A stretch of 64,000 nt of DNA from Cephalopachus bancanus (GCA_027257055.1 JAPVLO010000182.1:3038001-3102000), one strand, 5' to 3'. Counted from the first letter of the stretch, positions 21,745 through 33,003 are shown. Made by a program: numbers and translations. Notes: generated by a model from the sequence alone, not told the origin.

Positions 21745-21845
21745 TGACCATTTGTTGAGTGTTTTCTATGTACTAAGCTCAGAGCTAGACCTTTTACATA
21801 TCTTATCTCATTTGCAAGATGAATAACGCAGTTTCTGACTATAAG
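21745..21845 (-). mobile_element. MIR SINE (antisense)
   Basis: TTGTTGAGTGTTTTCTATGTACTAAGCTC, then CTTTTACATATCTTATCTCATTTG, is the reverse complement of the MIR 3' half. Confidence 0.8.
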
Positions 21846-22160
21846 GGACTAAATATCATTTAAGGAAATAAGGCATCTCGACACAAAGGGATAACAAATT
21901 ACCTCAAATGTATGGGAACTACAAATCAGAAAGAAGAGGTCACTGCTAAAGGCGTGGTCACGAAAGCCTGCAGTGGGAGGTTGGGTTTGATATAGGCCTA
22001 GAAGGTTGGGCAACATGTGGTCAGGGACGGGGGGAAGAAAAGCCACTACCAGAAGCACCACATAAACAAATCTACAAACGGGAATGAATTCCAGCTGTGC
22101 CCGTCAGGCATTGAGGCACCCACTCCCGAGGACTGGGTAGGATGATCCCCCCAACAACTG
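21846..22160. other. unassigned stretch, no gene
   Basis: No repeat or coding signal that I can support. Confidence 0.4.
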
Positions 22161-22164
22161 AAAG

Positions 22165-22690
22165 GCAGCCACGTCTGTGTCAAACGAACTTGAACTCAAA
22201 TCCCACTGGTGCCACAAACAGCTAAATTACTCAATGTCTCAGCGTCTCAGTTTTCTCATCTGTAAAATGAGAACCAGCCCGGCGTGGCGGCCCACGCCTA
22301 CAATCCCAGCACTTTGGGAGGTGGCGGCAAGATGATTGCCTGAGCCCAGGGATTCCAGATCAGCCTGGGCAACTTGGCGAGACCTCGTCTCTACAATAAA
22401 TCAAAAAACTAGCCAGGCGTGGTGGCGCTTGCCTGTCGTTCCAGCTACTTGGAGGGCTGAAGCGGAAGGATCGCGGAGCCCAGCGGGTTGAGGTTGTGGT
22501 AGCCATGATCTTGTGACTACACTCCAGCCTGGGTAGCAGAGTGAGGCTCTGACTCAAAAACAAATACATAAACAAACAAATAAATAAAACATGAGAATAA
22601 AATAGTTCGTTTCCAGAGTTGACAAGAGGATCTGATCAATTTATGATACATGCAAAATACCTAGCCTTTGATGCTGGTGACAGTGAGACC
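22165..22690 (+). mobile_element. MIR SINE split by an Alu
   Basis: The left half holds the MIR core (CTCAGCGTCTCAGTTTTCTCATCTGTAAAATGAGAA). After the Alu the right half resumes with 'agaggatctgatcaatttatgatacatgcaaaatacctagc'. Confidence 0.8.
22276..22590 (+). mobile_element. Alu SINE inside a MIR
   Basis: Dimeric Alu, GCCCGGCGTGGCGG to a CAAACAAATAAATAAA tail. AAATGAGAA before and ACATGAGAA after it suggest a worn target duplication. Confidence 0.93.
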
Positions 22691-22749
22691 AGAAAAAAAT
22701 GGTTGCACATTGTTTTAGTATGTGGACGTTGATTGGCCTTCTGTGGGTA

Positions 22750-22880
22750 GAGCCCTGCATGGTTTGCCAAGCAGTCTCGCAAACACCGCCTCGTCAGAGA
22801 GGACCTCCCATCAATCCTGTGACAGGCAGGGGTGGTGTGACTAGGCTTCCCATTTTACAGATGGAAAAGCTAACGTTTAG
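22750..22880 (-). mobile_element. MIR SINE (antisense)
   Basis: TTCCCATTTTACAGATGGAAAAGCTAACG is the reverse-complement MIR core. The upstream 'aatcctgtgacaggcaggggtggtg' fits the MIR flank. Confidence 0.7.
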
Positions 22881-22884
22881 TTCC

Positions 22885-22995
22885 TGACTTTAGGGTCAGA
22901 CACGCCTGAGTTCAGAAGGTGACTCTGCCACCCACTAGTGGGGACACTTTTGCACACTTAGCCTCTCCCAGCCTCAGCTTCTTTGTGGTCTGTGA
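22885..22995 (+). mobile_element. MIR SINE
   Basis: Sense MIR 5' half: 'agggtcagacacgcctgagttcag', then ACTCTGCCACCCACTAG and 'agcctctcccagcctcagcttc'. It lies head-on against the preceding antisense MIR. Confidence 0.75.
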
Positions 22996-22999
22996 TCAG

Positions 23000-23300
23000 C
23001 TTTTTACAGCACACCTCCATTCTTTCCTGAATATTTGATTTCATTATTCATGCTTTTGACAAGACAATGAAAGTCTCAAAAATTTAAAAATACAAAAGCT
23101 GTATGATGAAAAGTCTCTCTCTCCCCCTTCTGCAGAAGGCACTCTGCTCCACCACGCCCAGTAAGTAACCTGTGAATGTTATACCGCTCTTTGTATATAT
23201 ACACTTTTTGTATATACATCCTTTTCTACGTCTGTATGCATATAATGTGAACATACGTACTTCCGTAACTTGCTTCATTTTGTAATAACACATCTTGGAT
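23000..23300. other. AT-rich stretch, probably the L1M 3' flank
   Basis: No gene. The sequence may include the far 3' end of the old L1 that follows. Confidence 0.4.
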
Positions 23301-23756
23301 ATTTCCATATCAGTACATACCAACTTCCTTATTCTTTTTCACAGCTGCATAGTGTTCCATTATATGAATGTACCAGAATTCATTCAACTAGTCTTCCATT
23401 GATGATCATTTAGGTGATGGCAAGCCTTTTGCTATTAGAAACAATATTGCAGTGAATAATCTTGTGCACACGTCATTTTGTGCATGAATATATTTGTAGA
23501 ATGAATTCCTAGAAGTGCAGTTGCTGGTGAAACATTGTGTGCATTTGTAACTTTTGTTGCTGTTGCAAATTGCCCTTGATCTGGTTTAACGCCTACGTGT
23601 AATGTATGAGGGTGCCTGTTTCGTCATATTTTTGCCAGTTCTGTACATTGTCAAACTCTTGTATTTTTGCCAGTCTCTTAGGTGAAAAAATTATCTCAAT
23701 GCAATTTTAATTTGAATTTATCTTATTATGAATGTGATTGAGCATGTGTTCGTTCA

Positions 23757-24074
23757 TTTATTTATCTATCTGTTTATTTTTGAGTCAAGGGTCTCACTGT
23801 GTTGACCAGGCTGGAGAGCTGTAGCATGATAATGACAATCACGGCTCACAGCAACCTCAACCTCCTGAGCTCAGGTGATCCTTCCACCTCAACATTCCGA
23901 GTAGCTGGGGCCATAGGCATGCACCATCACACCCAGCTAATTTTTTGATTTTTTTAATAGAGACGAGATTTTGCTATGCTGCCCCGGTTGGTCTTGAACT
24001 CCTTGACTCAAGCAATTTCCCCATCTCCACTTCCCAAAGTGCTGAGATTACAAACTTGAGGCACTGTGCCCAGT
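23757..24074 (-). mobile_element. Alu SINE inside L1M
   Basis: Older antisense dimer with a TTTATTTATCTATCTGTTTATTT tail. CATGTGTTC appears on both sides (about 23745 and 24075) as a probable target duplication. Confidence 0.93.
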
Positions 24075-24206
24075 CATGTGTTCATATATTTAAAAAACTA
24101 TGTGTATTTTGTTCACTGTGAACTGTATGTTCTTAATCTTTGCTCATTTTGGGGGGAGGTACTTGGACTTTTATATTTCATAAGAAGGAAATTTATATAA
24201 GAAATA

Positions 24207-24505
24207 TTTTATTTTATTTTATTTTATTTTACTTTACTTTGTGAGTAGGAGTCACCCAGACTGGAGTGCAGTGGCACGCTCATGGCCACCGCAGCCTTGA
24301 CCTGCTGGGCCCAAGTGATCCTTCTGTCTCGGCCTTCCAAGAAGCTGGAATCACAGGTGAGCACCACCATGCCTGGCTAATTTTTTGATTTATCATAGAA
24401 ACGAGGTCTCGCCAAACTGCCCAGGCTAGTCTCGAACTGCTGGACTCAGGCAATCCTCTCGCCTCAGCCTCCCAAAGTGCTGGGATTGCAGGCATGAGCC
24501 ACCGG
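24207..24505 (-). mobile_element. Alu SINE inside L1M
   Basis: Antisense dimer with a (TTTTA)n tail. It lacks a few bases at the right-arm end (GTAGGAGTCACCCAGACTGG). Confidence 0.93.
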
Positions 24506-24589
24506 CAAGAAAAATTTTATATTAGAAACATAAGCCCTCTGTGGTATGAGTTGTAAATAACTTTCTCGTTTTGATTTTGCTTCTTGCAT

Positions 24590-24950
24590 CAGTTTTTTTT
24601 TTTCTGTGTACAAATAGCCCTAAGATTGTTTGACTTGAAACAACAACCATTTATTAGCCCATGAGTCTATGGTTTGAGATACCTCATTTCTAGTCTCCTG
24701 GTGGTCACAGGTTCCAAAAAAACAGAAAGAAAGTAAGCACCAAAGCCCAAGTGCTTTAAGCATCTACTCGAGTCACATTTGTTATTATCCCAATGACTAA
24801 AGCAAGTATCTTGGCTAAGTCCAGAGTTAGGGTGGAAGGAGAATACCTGAAATGGTGAATCAAAGGAAGAAAATGTGTGACCATTTTTGCAAACAAGCTC
24901 TCTAACTTACAAGATTTGTGTGCTTGTGTTTTTAGTCCTTCTGCTTGGTG
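24590..24950. mobile_element. unclassified ancient repeat-like block
   Basis: 'gtttgacttgaaacaacaaccatttatta' resembles the edge of an ancient interspersed repeat that also appears at 27555 ('acaagtgacttaaaacattttta'). It splits the L1M, so it looks inserted. I cannot name the family. Confidence 0.4.
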
Positions 24951-25141
24951 ATGGTGGCGTTCGTTTACTTTTCTATGCAGAAAATTTCCTTTTAAAATTT
25001 TTATGTAATACAATTTGTTAATCTTTTTCTTCATGGGTTCTGAATTTTGAGTCAAGGTTAAAAAGCTCTTCCCCACTCTCAGGCTATAAAAGTAATGCTA
25101 ATTTTCTTCTAGTGCTTTTATGGCTTCATTTACAGATAGAG

Positions 25142-25444
25142 TTTGATTGATTGATTTTTTTAAGTTGGGGTCTCACTCTATTACCCAGGCTGGAGTGCAG
25201 GGTCACGACCCCAGCTCATGCAAGCCTCGACCTCCTGGGCTCAGGAGATCCGTCTGCCTCAGTCTCCTGAGTAGCTAGGACGACAGGCACGTACCACCAC
25301 ACCTGGCTAATTTTTTGATTTTTTGTAGAGATGGGGTCTTGTTGTGTTGCCTAGGCTGGTCTCAAACTTCTGGGTTCAAGCGATCCTCCTGCCTCAGCTT
25401 CCCACAAGTGCTGAGACCACAGGCATGAGCCACCGTGCCCAGCC
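25142..25444 (-). mobile_element. Alu SINE
   Basis: Antisense dimer, GATTGATTGATTTTTTTAAG head to CACCGTGCCCAGCC. Older type. Confidence 0.94.
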
Positions 25445-26110
25445 TCCCATATACATTCTTAGCTAAAGCATAGTTCTCCTCCATTTGGGAAGGTTGAGGC
25501 TGTGCTCCATGACAATGTTTGAGTCTCGGTGGCTTTTAGCAGTGTGGTTTTGCTCAGGGTCCGTGCCCAGCATCGCCTGGCATGAGCTCCTTTCCACATC
25601 CACTTTCCTCCAGGACCCAGACTGATGGACCACCTCCATCTGGAACATTCCTTGTCTACGCCCAAGCACACGCTGCCTCTCACAGCCTCCTCTCAGGAGT
25701 AACCCCTGTCTTTCCCACACACGTTTCACTGGCTTGAGGAAGCCACATGCCCTAGTCTGCAAGTCATCAACAGGGCAGGGAAGTGCATCCTCCTCTGAAG
25801 AAGGACAGCAAATTCATGGGTGCACCATTTCAGCCCGCATTGTCCTCTCTGCTGATATGCAGCTCTGGGAAAGACACACCAGGAGCCCAAAGCAGGATGG
25901 AGAGCCAATCTCACCTGCGATGCTAGCATATCATCCCTAGCCTGTGGTGATGCATGTCAGAGCCAAATGAACCCCATGCCCAATTTTTCTCCCCATATGT
26001 TGCCTCCTGCCCAGAGCAGAGGGCACGTGTGTGGTCAGGAGCAGCAGAGCGTAGACAGGGAGGAAAGATAAGCACCGTCCAGGGAGCTGCTGGGGTTGAG
26101 CTGAATCCCA
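25445..26110. other. unassigned stretch, possibly retroviral-like internal relic
   Basis: No intact frame. Its position just left of an antisense MaLR LTR, and phrases such as 'cccaagcacacgctgcctctcacagcc', would fit MaLR internal sequence, but this is a weak guess. Confidence 0.3.
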
Positions 26111-26111
26111 C

Positions 26112-26330
26112 TGTCTCAGTTTGGGCTGCTCTAGCAAAATATCAGAGGCTGGGTGACTTAAACAGCATTTGTTTCTCACAGTTCTGAGGCTGGAAGTCCA
26201 GGATCGGGGTGCCAGTACGGTGAGGAATCTCTGCCTGAGGGCTTTTGGCTAAAGGATGAGGCTGGGGAACGGAGAGGAGACATGACATCTGTCTCTGATA
26301 CAGGTCCCCAGCCTGGCCGGTGGGGAAGCA
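26112..26330 (-). mobile_element. MaLR-type LTR fragment (antisense)
   Basis: The + strand shows the reverse complement of a MaLR LTR end: 'tgtctcagtttgggctgctctagcaaaat', GGGTGACTTAAACAGCATTTG and TTTCTCACAGTTCTGAGGCTGG, then a degraded body. This is an old, non-coding relic. Confidence 0.8.
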
Positions 26331-26718
26331 ATCAACCCTTCCTTAATCAGCACTAGCAACCAGCCGAAGAAAGTCAAGATCTCAGAAGAAATGATAGCTC
26401 CTGAATATTTTACCAGATGTCAGCATCCCTTCCAATTAGCCCTTTTGAAGTTTACTATATTAAGACTACAAGGTCTGCTCTTCCCAGCTTTGTAGAAGAT
26501 TGTAAGTTCTCTTTCCTTCCGGCAGGATTCCAAATCCCTGCTGACAATGAGGTGTTTCTCAGAGAGAGTGTTAGATTGTACTCATGCATAGACAAAAGCC
26601 TGAAATATTGATGAAATGGCAAAAGAGGTAGGGATGGTATTTGCTCTTGGCAGTTGAGGGGTCCTCTTTATTTCTTTCCTGAAGGCAGTTTCAACCACAG
26701 AGACTTGTCTTGTTTTGT
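26331..26718. other. unassigned stretch, no gene
   Basis: A 64-codon frame (26417-26611) has no supporting feature. Confidence 0.4.
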
Positions 26719-27045
26719 TCTTCAATTTTTTTTATTTTAAAGATGTAGGGTACAATTCAGGGTTAGGTATACAAATGGTTGTTGTGTAGGTAAAGTTTGG
26801 GCCTCACTTTGGTTCCCACTACACCTGGTTTGAGATCAGTATTGATGAGGTGTGTCCTCCCTCCCTCCCCTGGCAGTTGTCCATTACTGCCAATCCCTTT
26901 CTTATAGTATTATGATAATTGTTCAGGGTCCACTTATACGTGAGAATATGTGGCATTCAGTTATTTGTTCTGTGATAGAACAGTCAGTGTTCTCATAGAC
27001 ACTAAGTCCACTCAAGTTGCTGCAAAGTTCATAATTTTGTGTTTT
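26719..27045 (-). mobile_element. L1 3' end (antisense), lineage-type
   Basis: The + strand: TTTTTTTTATTTTAAAGATGTAGGG, then GTGTAGGTAAAGTTTGGGCCTC and 'cacttatacgtgagaatatgtggcattcag'. This is a 5'-truncated L1 3' UTR of the same kind as 7880-8335. Confidence 0.85.
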
Positions 27046-27252
27046 GTTTTTGACACTGAGGCATTAGTCCGTGTGCGTGTGTGCATGTATGTGTAACATG
27101 TCTCAGCAAATTGGGTTTTCCATGGAACACCATTCCAATTTAGAAGCAAGAGAGCATTTTTGCTATAGATACTAAGGTTGACTTAGCAGGCCCTAGCAGT
27201 ACACGGTGAGATGTCATCTGAAGTGGCTTCAGAGATAAATAAAGTTAAAGGA

Positions 27253-27540
27253 GGCAGAGCACAGTGGTTCATGCTTGTAATCCCAGCACTTTGGGAAGTC
27301 AAGGTTAAAAGGATCGCTTGAGCCCAGGAGTTCGAGACCAGCCTAGGCAAACATAGTGAGACCTTGTCTCTACAAAAAATGAAAAAATTAGCTGGGCATG
27401 GTGTCACATGCCTGTAGACCCAGCCACATGGGAGGCTGAATTGAAAGGATCACCTGAGCCCAGGAGGTCGAAGCTGTGGTGAACCATGATCATGCCACAG
27501 CACTCCAGCCTGGGCAACAGAATGAAACCCCGACCAAAAA
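27253..27540 (+). mobile_element. Alu SINE
   Basis: Older dimeric Alu, GGCAGAGCACAGTGGTTCA to CCCCGACCAAAAAG. Confidence 0.93.
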
Positions 27541-27554
27541 GAATTAAAAAATCA

Positions 27555-28075
27555 GTCATCTATTGCTTATGCAACAAGCCACCCCAAACAAGTGACTTAA
27601 AACATTTTTACTTGTTCATGATGATGTAGGTCACTAATTTGGGCTGGGCTAAGCTGGGTGATTCTTCTCTTCACCTGAGTTCATTCATGTGCTGCAGACA
27701 GCTGGCAGATTGGCCAAGGGCTGGCAGATTTAGGAATCTCAGCTGGAATGGCTCACCTCTGTTCTACAGGCATTTTCACATGGTGGCAAAAGAGTCCTCA
27801 GCAGCCAGTGAGGGCATGACCAAATGTACAAGCAATTTTTGAGCCTCTGCTTACTTCACACTTGCTAATGTCCCATGGCCAAGCCCAGAGTCAATGTGGG
27901 CGAGGATTGCACGAAGGCGTAGATACACAAAGGCATGATTCCATGGGGACTCTCAGTGGGAGACTCTTCCACAGTCTGCTTTTCTGAGAGCTTTTGTGTC
28001 ATGCTTTGAGACTCTCAAAGCTAAAACTTGAAGATGGGCTTGGAGTTCCACCTTAGAAGGTCCGATCAAAAGTCA
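27555..28075. mobile_element. unclassified ancient LTR-like repeat
   Basis: 'agtcatctattgcttatgcaacaagccacccc', GGCTGGGCTAAGCTGGGTG, GAATCTCAGCTGGAATGGCTC and CACATGGTGGCAAAAG follow a familiar ancient mammalian repeat of about 500 bp. The general pattern is well known to me, but I am not sure of the name (LTR class likely). Confidence 0.5.
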
Positions 28076-28080
28076 GTGAC

Positions 28081-28360
28081 TTTTTTTTTTTTTGAGTAGG
28101 AGTCTTGCTCAGGCTGAATTGCAGTGGCATGCTCACGGCCACCACAGCTTCAATCTTCTGGGCTCAGGTGATCCTTCTACCTCAGACTTCCAAGTAGCTG
28201 GAACCACAGGCGTGTGCCACCATGCCCAGCTAAGTTTTTGATTTATCATAGAAACAAGATCTCACCAAGTTGCCCAAGTTTGAACCCCTGGACTCAAGCA
28301 ATCCTCTTACCTCCACCTCCCATAGGGCTGAGATGACCGGCGTGAGCCCCTGCTTCCAGA
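28081..28360 (-). mobile_element. Alu SINE
   Basis: Antisense dimer with a poly-T head. The right-arm end is shortened (GAGTAGGAGTCTTGCTCAGGC), like the copy at 24207. Its 5' end is worn. Confidence 0.9.
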
Positions 28361-28885
28361 CTGAAATCTTTTTAATGCGACACACAGGCAGGTAAGTCCT
28401 AGGGAAACTCAAATTAGTCGACCTTGAACAAATCCCTTAATCTCAGAGACTCAGTTTCTCACTTGTAAAGCTTCACAGGGTTCCGGTTAGCATCGCACAC
28501 GCTCAGGGCCCCTTGTGAAAAGTGTAAAGCCCCACACGTAAGTGGGGCTCTTCCTATCACAGCCAGAATATGCCACAATTCCAAGGAACTTTAAGCCCAA
28601 TACCCAGGAAAATATGCAGATAGATAGTGAGAAAATAAAGCCTCAGGTGGCTGGGCTGGTTAAAAACTTTTTAAAAAAAGTCATAGGGAGACATTGTGGT
28701 TCCAGATACGTTAGAGGAGAAAATAGATTTTGTGTTTGTCTCTCACATCTGCTTTTCCTTTGCCCTAATCCTAAATTGTTCCTTTAGCTCAAACATAGCT
28801 TGTTCTCTCCTGACTCCAACAATGTCAATGCTGGTCACAAGACACCTCCTCTGAAAGGGTTTGATTGATCACACCCCAGGTTGAT
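28361..28885. other. unassigned stretch with a possible MIR piece
   Basis: 28420-28480 ('ccttgaacaaatcccttaatctcagagactcagtttctcacttgtaaag') is like a sense MIR core. The 81-codon frame at 28542-28787 has no recognisable domain. Confidence 0.4.
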
Positions 28886-29726
28886 CCCTGCTCACTCATT
28901 TGTCAAATGTTACTGAGTGCTTTCTATACGTCTGGCACGGAGCTAGGACCTGGTGACAGAAAAGACGAACAAGGCGCAGTTCTCACCCTCCAGCAGCTCA
29001 CAGACGAGCAACGAGACAGGTGCATAAACAAAAAACAGCACCGTGGCTGCGTGCCGGGAAAGAAAAATGGGCATTTATTCGACTTTTAGTGATCACTTAG
29101 TCCATGCATGCCTGATGCTGGTGCAAAATACAAATGAATAAGACGTTTTTCCTACTTTTAAGGCAAATCTAGTGAAGGAGACAGACAAGTCAACAGTTCC
29201 AATTTGGAACAGAGAAGTCGGCACCACGTTCGTGTGGGAACCTGGAGCACGCACCTGCCAGATGGAAGTTGTTGGAGAAATTTTCTGTAGATTTTGTGTA
29301 AAACAAGAATAAAGCAGGGACAGATTCCAGGCAGAGAGGGCAACATGGAAAAAAGCAGAGTGGCTTGGGAGAGCACCCTGGCATTTTGGAGAAACCCAAA
29401 GCGGCTCAGCATGGCTGTCTGCAGGGAGGTGAGAAGGGAGGACGTGAGAGAAAATTCTGGAGAGACGGACAGAGGCCAGACCACAGGCCCGGGAGAACCA
29501 CTGGTCATTTCAAGCAGGCGAGTGGCCTCATTATATTTTCATTTTAGAAAGATCACTCTGGCAGAAGCAGGTGGATCAGACAGACAGAGGCAGACTGGGA
29601 GCAGGACAGTGAGGGAGGAGACTACTTAACAACTTAATTCAAATGGGAGACGGTGAGGGAGTGAATTTGGGCAATAGCATTGGGAAGGGAGAGAAGGGAC
29701 AGATTCGAGAGGCACGAAGAAGGGTT

Positions 29727-30400
29727 AGGGCCTGAATTATGTCTCTTCACATATTGACGTCCCAACCCCTAATATCCCAGCATGAGACTGCATTTGGCAG
29801 TAAGCCTCTTAAAAAGTTATTCAAGGCCGGGCACGGTGGCTCATGCCTGTAATCGCAGCACTTTTGGGAAGCCAAGGTGAGAGAATCGCTTGAGTCCAGG
29901 AGCTTGAGACCGGCAGGGGCAACATAGCAAGACCTCATCTCCACGAAGAATTTTTAAAAACTAGCCGAGCATGATAGCACAGGCCTGTAGTCCCAGCCAC
30001 TCAGGAGGCTTAGGAGGAAGGATCACCTGAATCCAGAAGGTAGAGGCTGTGGTCGCTGTGACTGTGCCACTGAACTCCAGCATGGGAGACGGAGGGAGAC
30101 CCTGACTCAAAAAAAAAGTTATTAAGTTTAAATGAGGTCTTCAGGGTGGGCCCTGATCCAACATCACGAGTGTTCTCAAAAGAAGAGGAGATTAGGGCAG
30201 ACACACAAAGGGAAACCGTGTGAAGACGCAGGGAGAAGACCGTCTAAGAGCCAAGGAGAGAGAAACCAACCCTGCCAATACCTTGGTCTCCCACTTGTGG
30301 CTTCCAGAATTGTGGGAAAATACACTTCTGTGGTTGAAGCCGCCGCGCCTGTGGCACTTTGCTGTGGCCGCCCTGGTACACCAGCACGAGGAGGAAGGAC
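29727..30400 (+). mobile_element. MaLR-type LTR inside L2, itself split by an Alu
   Basis: Sense MaLR LTR: 'gcctgaattatgtctcttcacat', 'cccaacccctaatatcc', then after the Alu TTAAATGAGGTCTTCAGGG, 'gggccctgatccaacatcacgagtg', GAAACCAACCCTGCCAATACC and GGCTTCCAGAATTGTGGG. Old and non-coding. Confidence 0.88.
29825..30113 (+). mobile_element. Alu SINE inside the LTR
   Basis: Full dimer GGCCGGGCACGGTGGC to poly-A. AAAAGTTATTCAA before and AAAAGTTATTAAG after mark the target duplication. Confidence 0.95.
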
Positions 30401-30901
30401 CGGGAGGTTTGTGGGGCACAGGGGTGTAGGGAGCGGGGCAGGGAGGCGTAAGGGGTGAAGGCGGTTTCTGACTGTGCAGTCTGGTATGTGACACTGCTGT
30501 GTCCCAAGAGGAGTGGCCCAGGGGCAGCCACGGGATCGGATAAGGGAGATGACTCAGGACAGTCGAGTGGAGATGTCCCCTGAGCAGCTGACGGTGCCAG
30601 GCTGGGGCTCTGTCAAGGGGCGTGAGCTGGGGTGCAGGTCTCGGGATCTCCAGAGAAAAGGGCAGTTGAAGCAGAGTCGTAGGCGCGGTTGCCCAGGGCA
30701 CACGTGTACCGTGAGAACAGAGGGCGGAGGACAGAACCGCCGGGGTGGGGGCCCAATACTTGGGGGAGAGGGAAGGAAGAGGGCCTGGGTACAAGACAGA
30801 GTGGGAGGCATTGGTGGGAGCGTCTCAGAGAAGCATAGCTCAGGAAAGTCAGGAGAGGCTCTCAAATGCTGGAAAGCTCAGTGTTTCCAACACTGCTTTT
30901 A

Positions 30902-30990
30902 CACACACGCACATGCACACGCACACACACGGTCTGCTGCTTTGCAGCGATTCTCTCTATTATTATTATTATTAATTATCATCATCATTA
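30902..30990. repeat. (CA)n and (TAT)n/(CAT)n simple repeats
   Basis: ACACACGCACATGCACACGC at 30901 on, then TATTATTATTATTAATTATC and ATCATCATTATT at 30958-30990. Confidence 0.9.
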
Positions 30991-31268
30991 TTTTTTGAGC
31001 TGGGGTCTAATGCTATTGCCCAGGCTGGAGTGGAGCGGCACGATCACAGTTCACTGCAACCGAGATCTCCTGGGCTCAGGTGATCCTTCCGCTTCAGCCT
31101 CCTGAGTAGCTGGGCTACAGGCACACACCGTCACACTCGGCTAACTTTTTTATTTTATTTTTTGTAGAGACGAGGTTTCGCCATGTTGCCTCAAACTCCT
31201 GGGCTCAAGTAGTCCTCACCTTGGCCTCCCAAAGTGCTGGGATTACAGGTGTGAGCCGCCAGCCCGGC
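30991..31268 (-). mobile_element. Alu SINE
   Basis: Antisense dimer, TTTTTTGAGCTGGGG head to CCGCCAGCCCGGCC. Lacks part of the left arm (CATGTTGCCTCAAACTCC). Confidence 0.92.
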
Positions 31269-31440
31269 CTCTCATTCTTCTATGTGTGTTTTTCTTTGGG
31301 TTTCAGAGTCAGAACTAGAGTCCTGTCTGTTTACGTCTCCAGAGGCGACAGAATGCCTTTAGCGCTACCTCCCTGCGGCACCATGACTGCCTTCACGGCC
31401 GGTGGCCCCCTTCAGCCATCTTCCTGACAGGAGCTGCCAG

Positions 31441-31465
31441 CTGGTCTCTCTCGCTCTCTCTCTCT

Positions 31466-31501
<36 letters not shown>
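31441..31501. repeat. (CT)n microsatellite
   Basis: CTCTCTCG, then CTCTCTCTCTCTC with one CCCC interruption, to 31501. A matching (CT)n lies in the L1 at 62256. Confidence 0.95.
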
Positions 31502-31503
<2 letters not shown>

Positions 31504-32400
31504 GGGCTGTCTTGGTTTTTCCTCCAGGCCTTCCTTAGACCCTCCCTTCATGATGATGCATGGCTAGGAGAGAGAAACCCCAGGGCTCTGGTCCAGGTGT
31601 TTGAGGTGAGAGTGCTCTTTTTAAGGCTCGTTGAGGGGTTGGGCAGAATCCATGTGCCTTTAGTCAGAACGGTGGAAACCACTGCTTCCACTGCCCACGG
31701 CTTCCCGGGCCTGGGAAGAGCCACTCGGCCCAGAAGCGTCATAGCTTCCAGAGCGTCACCCTTTACTTACCCTGGGAGGGAGGACGCTTAGACTCCCTCT
31801 CTATTCCTCACTCCAACCCAGGAGGAGATGCCTCAGAGAAAGGTGAGGCGGTTTTCCCAAAGCCTCATGATGAACGAGACCCAGGATGTCTCCTAGAGAT
31901 CTTTCCACGATGAACCCACCCTCTCTCCTGCTGTCTTCTCACCCACCACTCCACAAGCCCTTCCTTCTCCAGTTTTATTCCCTGGTTGCTCCAACTGCCC
32001 ATGTGCTGAACTCTAGAAAGAGTCTGTGGAAGAACTGGACCGCCTTCACCCCAAATACAGACCATCCATGGTAGCCAGGAAGCCCGGGCAGCCAGTCATT
32101 GCTGCTGGCTCGCCATCTGAGGCACTCCTGGGGCATGGAGGAAGCCATGTGGAGACAGCAAGGTTTGTGCCTTAAGAAGCGTCCTGTTGAGTTGGCCATC
32201 TGAAAGCTGGATGAAATGTCAGGGGTCATTGTTGCTAACCCACTCACCTTCAACAGCAATGACTTTTAGGTCATGCACATTCGGTGTCTTTGGAATCGCA
32301 AAAAAAAGAGGAGGTGAGAAGGCCAGCCTTCTCTTCCTCCCACCGAAAAGAAACAGGAAGAAGGGTGCCCACCTGGTTAGGCCTCTCAAAGAGAGCTCAG
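31502..32400. other. unassigned stretch upstream of VTCN1
   Basis: Mixed DNA with a possible MIR core near 31800-31900 ('ccaggaggagatgcctcagagaaaggtgagg'). Several 60-95 codon frames on both strands have no domain. Confidence 0.4.
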
Positions 32401-32440
32401 TCTTTTTCTTCCTTCCTTCCTTCCTTTCTCTCTTTCTCTT

Positions 32441-32728
32441 TTTTTTTTTTTTTTTGAGTTGGAGTCTCACTCTGTCACCCACACTGGAGTGCAGTGGCCA
32501 CTCCTGGCCACCGCAGCCTCGACCTGCTGGGCTCCAGTGATCCTTCCGCCTCCGCCTTCCGAGTAGCCGGAATTACAGGCGCGCGCTACCACGCCCGGCT
32601 GATTTTTTGATTTGTTGTAGAGATGAGGTCTCGCTGCCCAGGCGGGTCTCGAACCCGTGGGTTCAGGCAATCCACTCACCTCAGCCTCCCAAAGGCGCGG
32701 GGTTACAGGCTGAGCCACCGAGCCCGGC
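32441..32728 (-). mobile_element. Alu SINE, T-arm subfamily
   Basis: Full antisense dimer in a T/C-rich setting; CTCTCTTTCT occurs on both sides. The left arm has GGGTCTCGAACCCGTGGG. It lies about 0.8 kb upstream of the VTCN1 promoter. Confidence 0.96.
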
Positions 32729-32741
32729 TCTCTCTTTCTTT

Positions 32742-33003
32742 CTTTTGAGCTGGGGTATCACCCTGTTGCCCAGGCTGGAGTAGAGTGGCCCGACCACGGC
32801 TCCTGCAGTCCTCTGGCAATCCTCCTGCCTTAGCCCCCAAGCAGCTGGGACCACAAAGTGTCCCCCCCAGACCCGGCTACATTTTTTTTTTTTAGAAAGA
32901 GACAAAGTATTGCTATGTTGCCCAGGCTGGTCTCAACCTCCTGGGCTCAAGCAATCCTCTCACTTCCGCCAGGATTACAGGCGTGAACCACTGCGCCGGC
33001 CTG
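32742..33003 (-). mobile_element. Alu SINE, older
   Basis: Antisense dimer next to the previous one: TTTTGAGCTGGGGTATCACC to CTGCGCCGGCCTGGG. Its left arm is part of the segment that recurs at 34040. Confidence 0.92.

Larger units (their letters stand above)
23305..25140 (-). mobile_element. old L1M LINE (antisense), split by Alus and another repeat
   Basis: The + strand shows antisense L1M in order: GCTGCATAGTGTTCCATTATATG (23345), CTAGAAGTGCAGTTGCTGG (23510), TATCTCAATGCAATTTTAATTTG (23692), 'ttcactgtgaactgtatgttc' (24110), 'gtatgagttgtaaataac' (24545) and finally 'gttaaaaagctcttccccactctcagg' (25056). Alus at 23757 and 24207 and the unnamed block at 24590-24950 interrupt it. Confidence 0.85.
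28890..30880 (-). mobile_element. L2 LINE (antisense), split by an LTR and an Alu
   Basis: The order on the + strand follows antisense L2: 3' end at 28890 ('tttgtcaaatgttactgagtgc'), a second 3'-end-like block from about 29070, AGATCACTCTGGCAGAAGCAGG (29549), 'gagaagggacagattcgagagg' (29691), then after the LTR 'gtggagatgtcccctgagcagctg' (30570) and AGGACAGAACCGCCGGGG (30728). The 200-codon minus-strand frame at 30192-30794 is a chance frame over LTR plus L2. Confidence 0.75.

Noticed and set aside
24590..24950. Naming the ancient repeat here and at 27555 and 44530
   Set aside because: Patterns are familiar but I could not fix a family by eye, so they are left unclassified.
30192..30794. 200-codon open frame on the minus strand
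   Set aside because: Lies over a MaLR LTR and an L2 relic; proline-rich by composition only.
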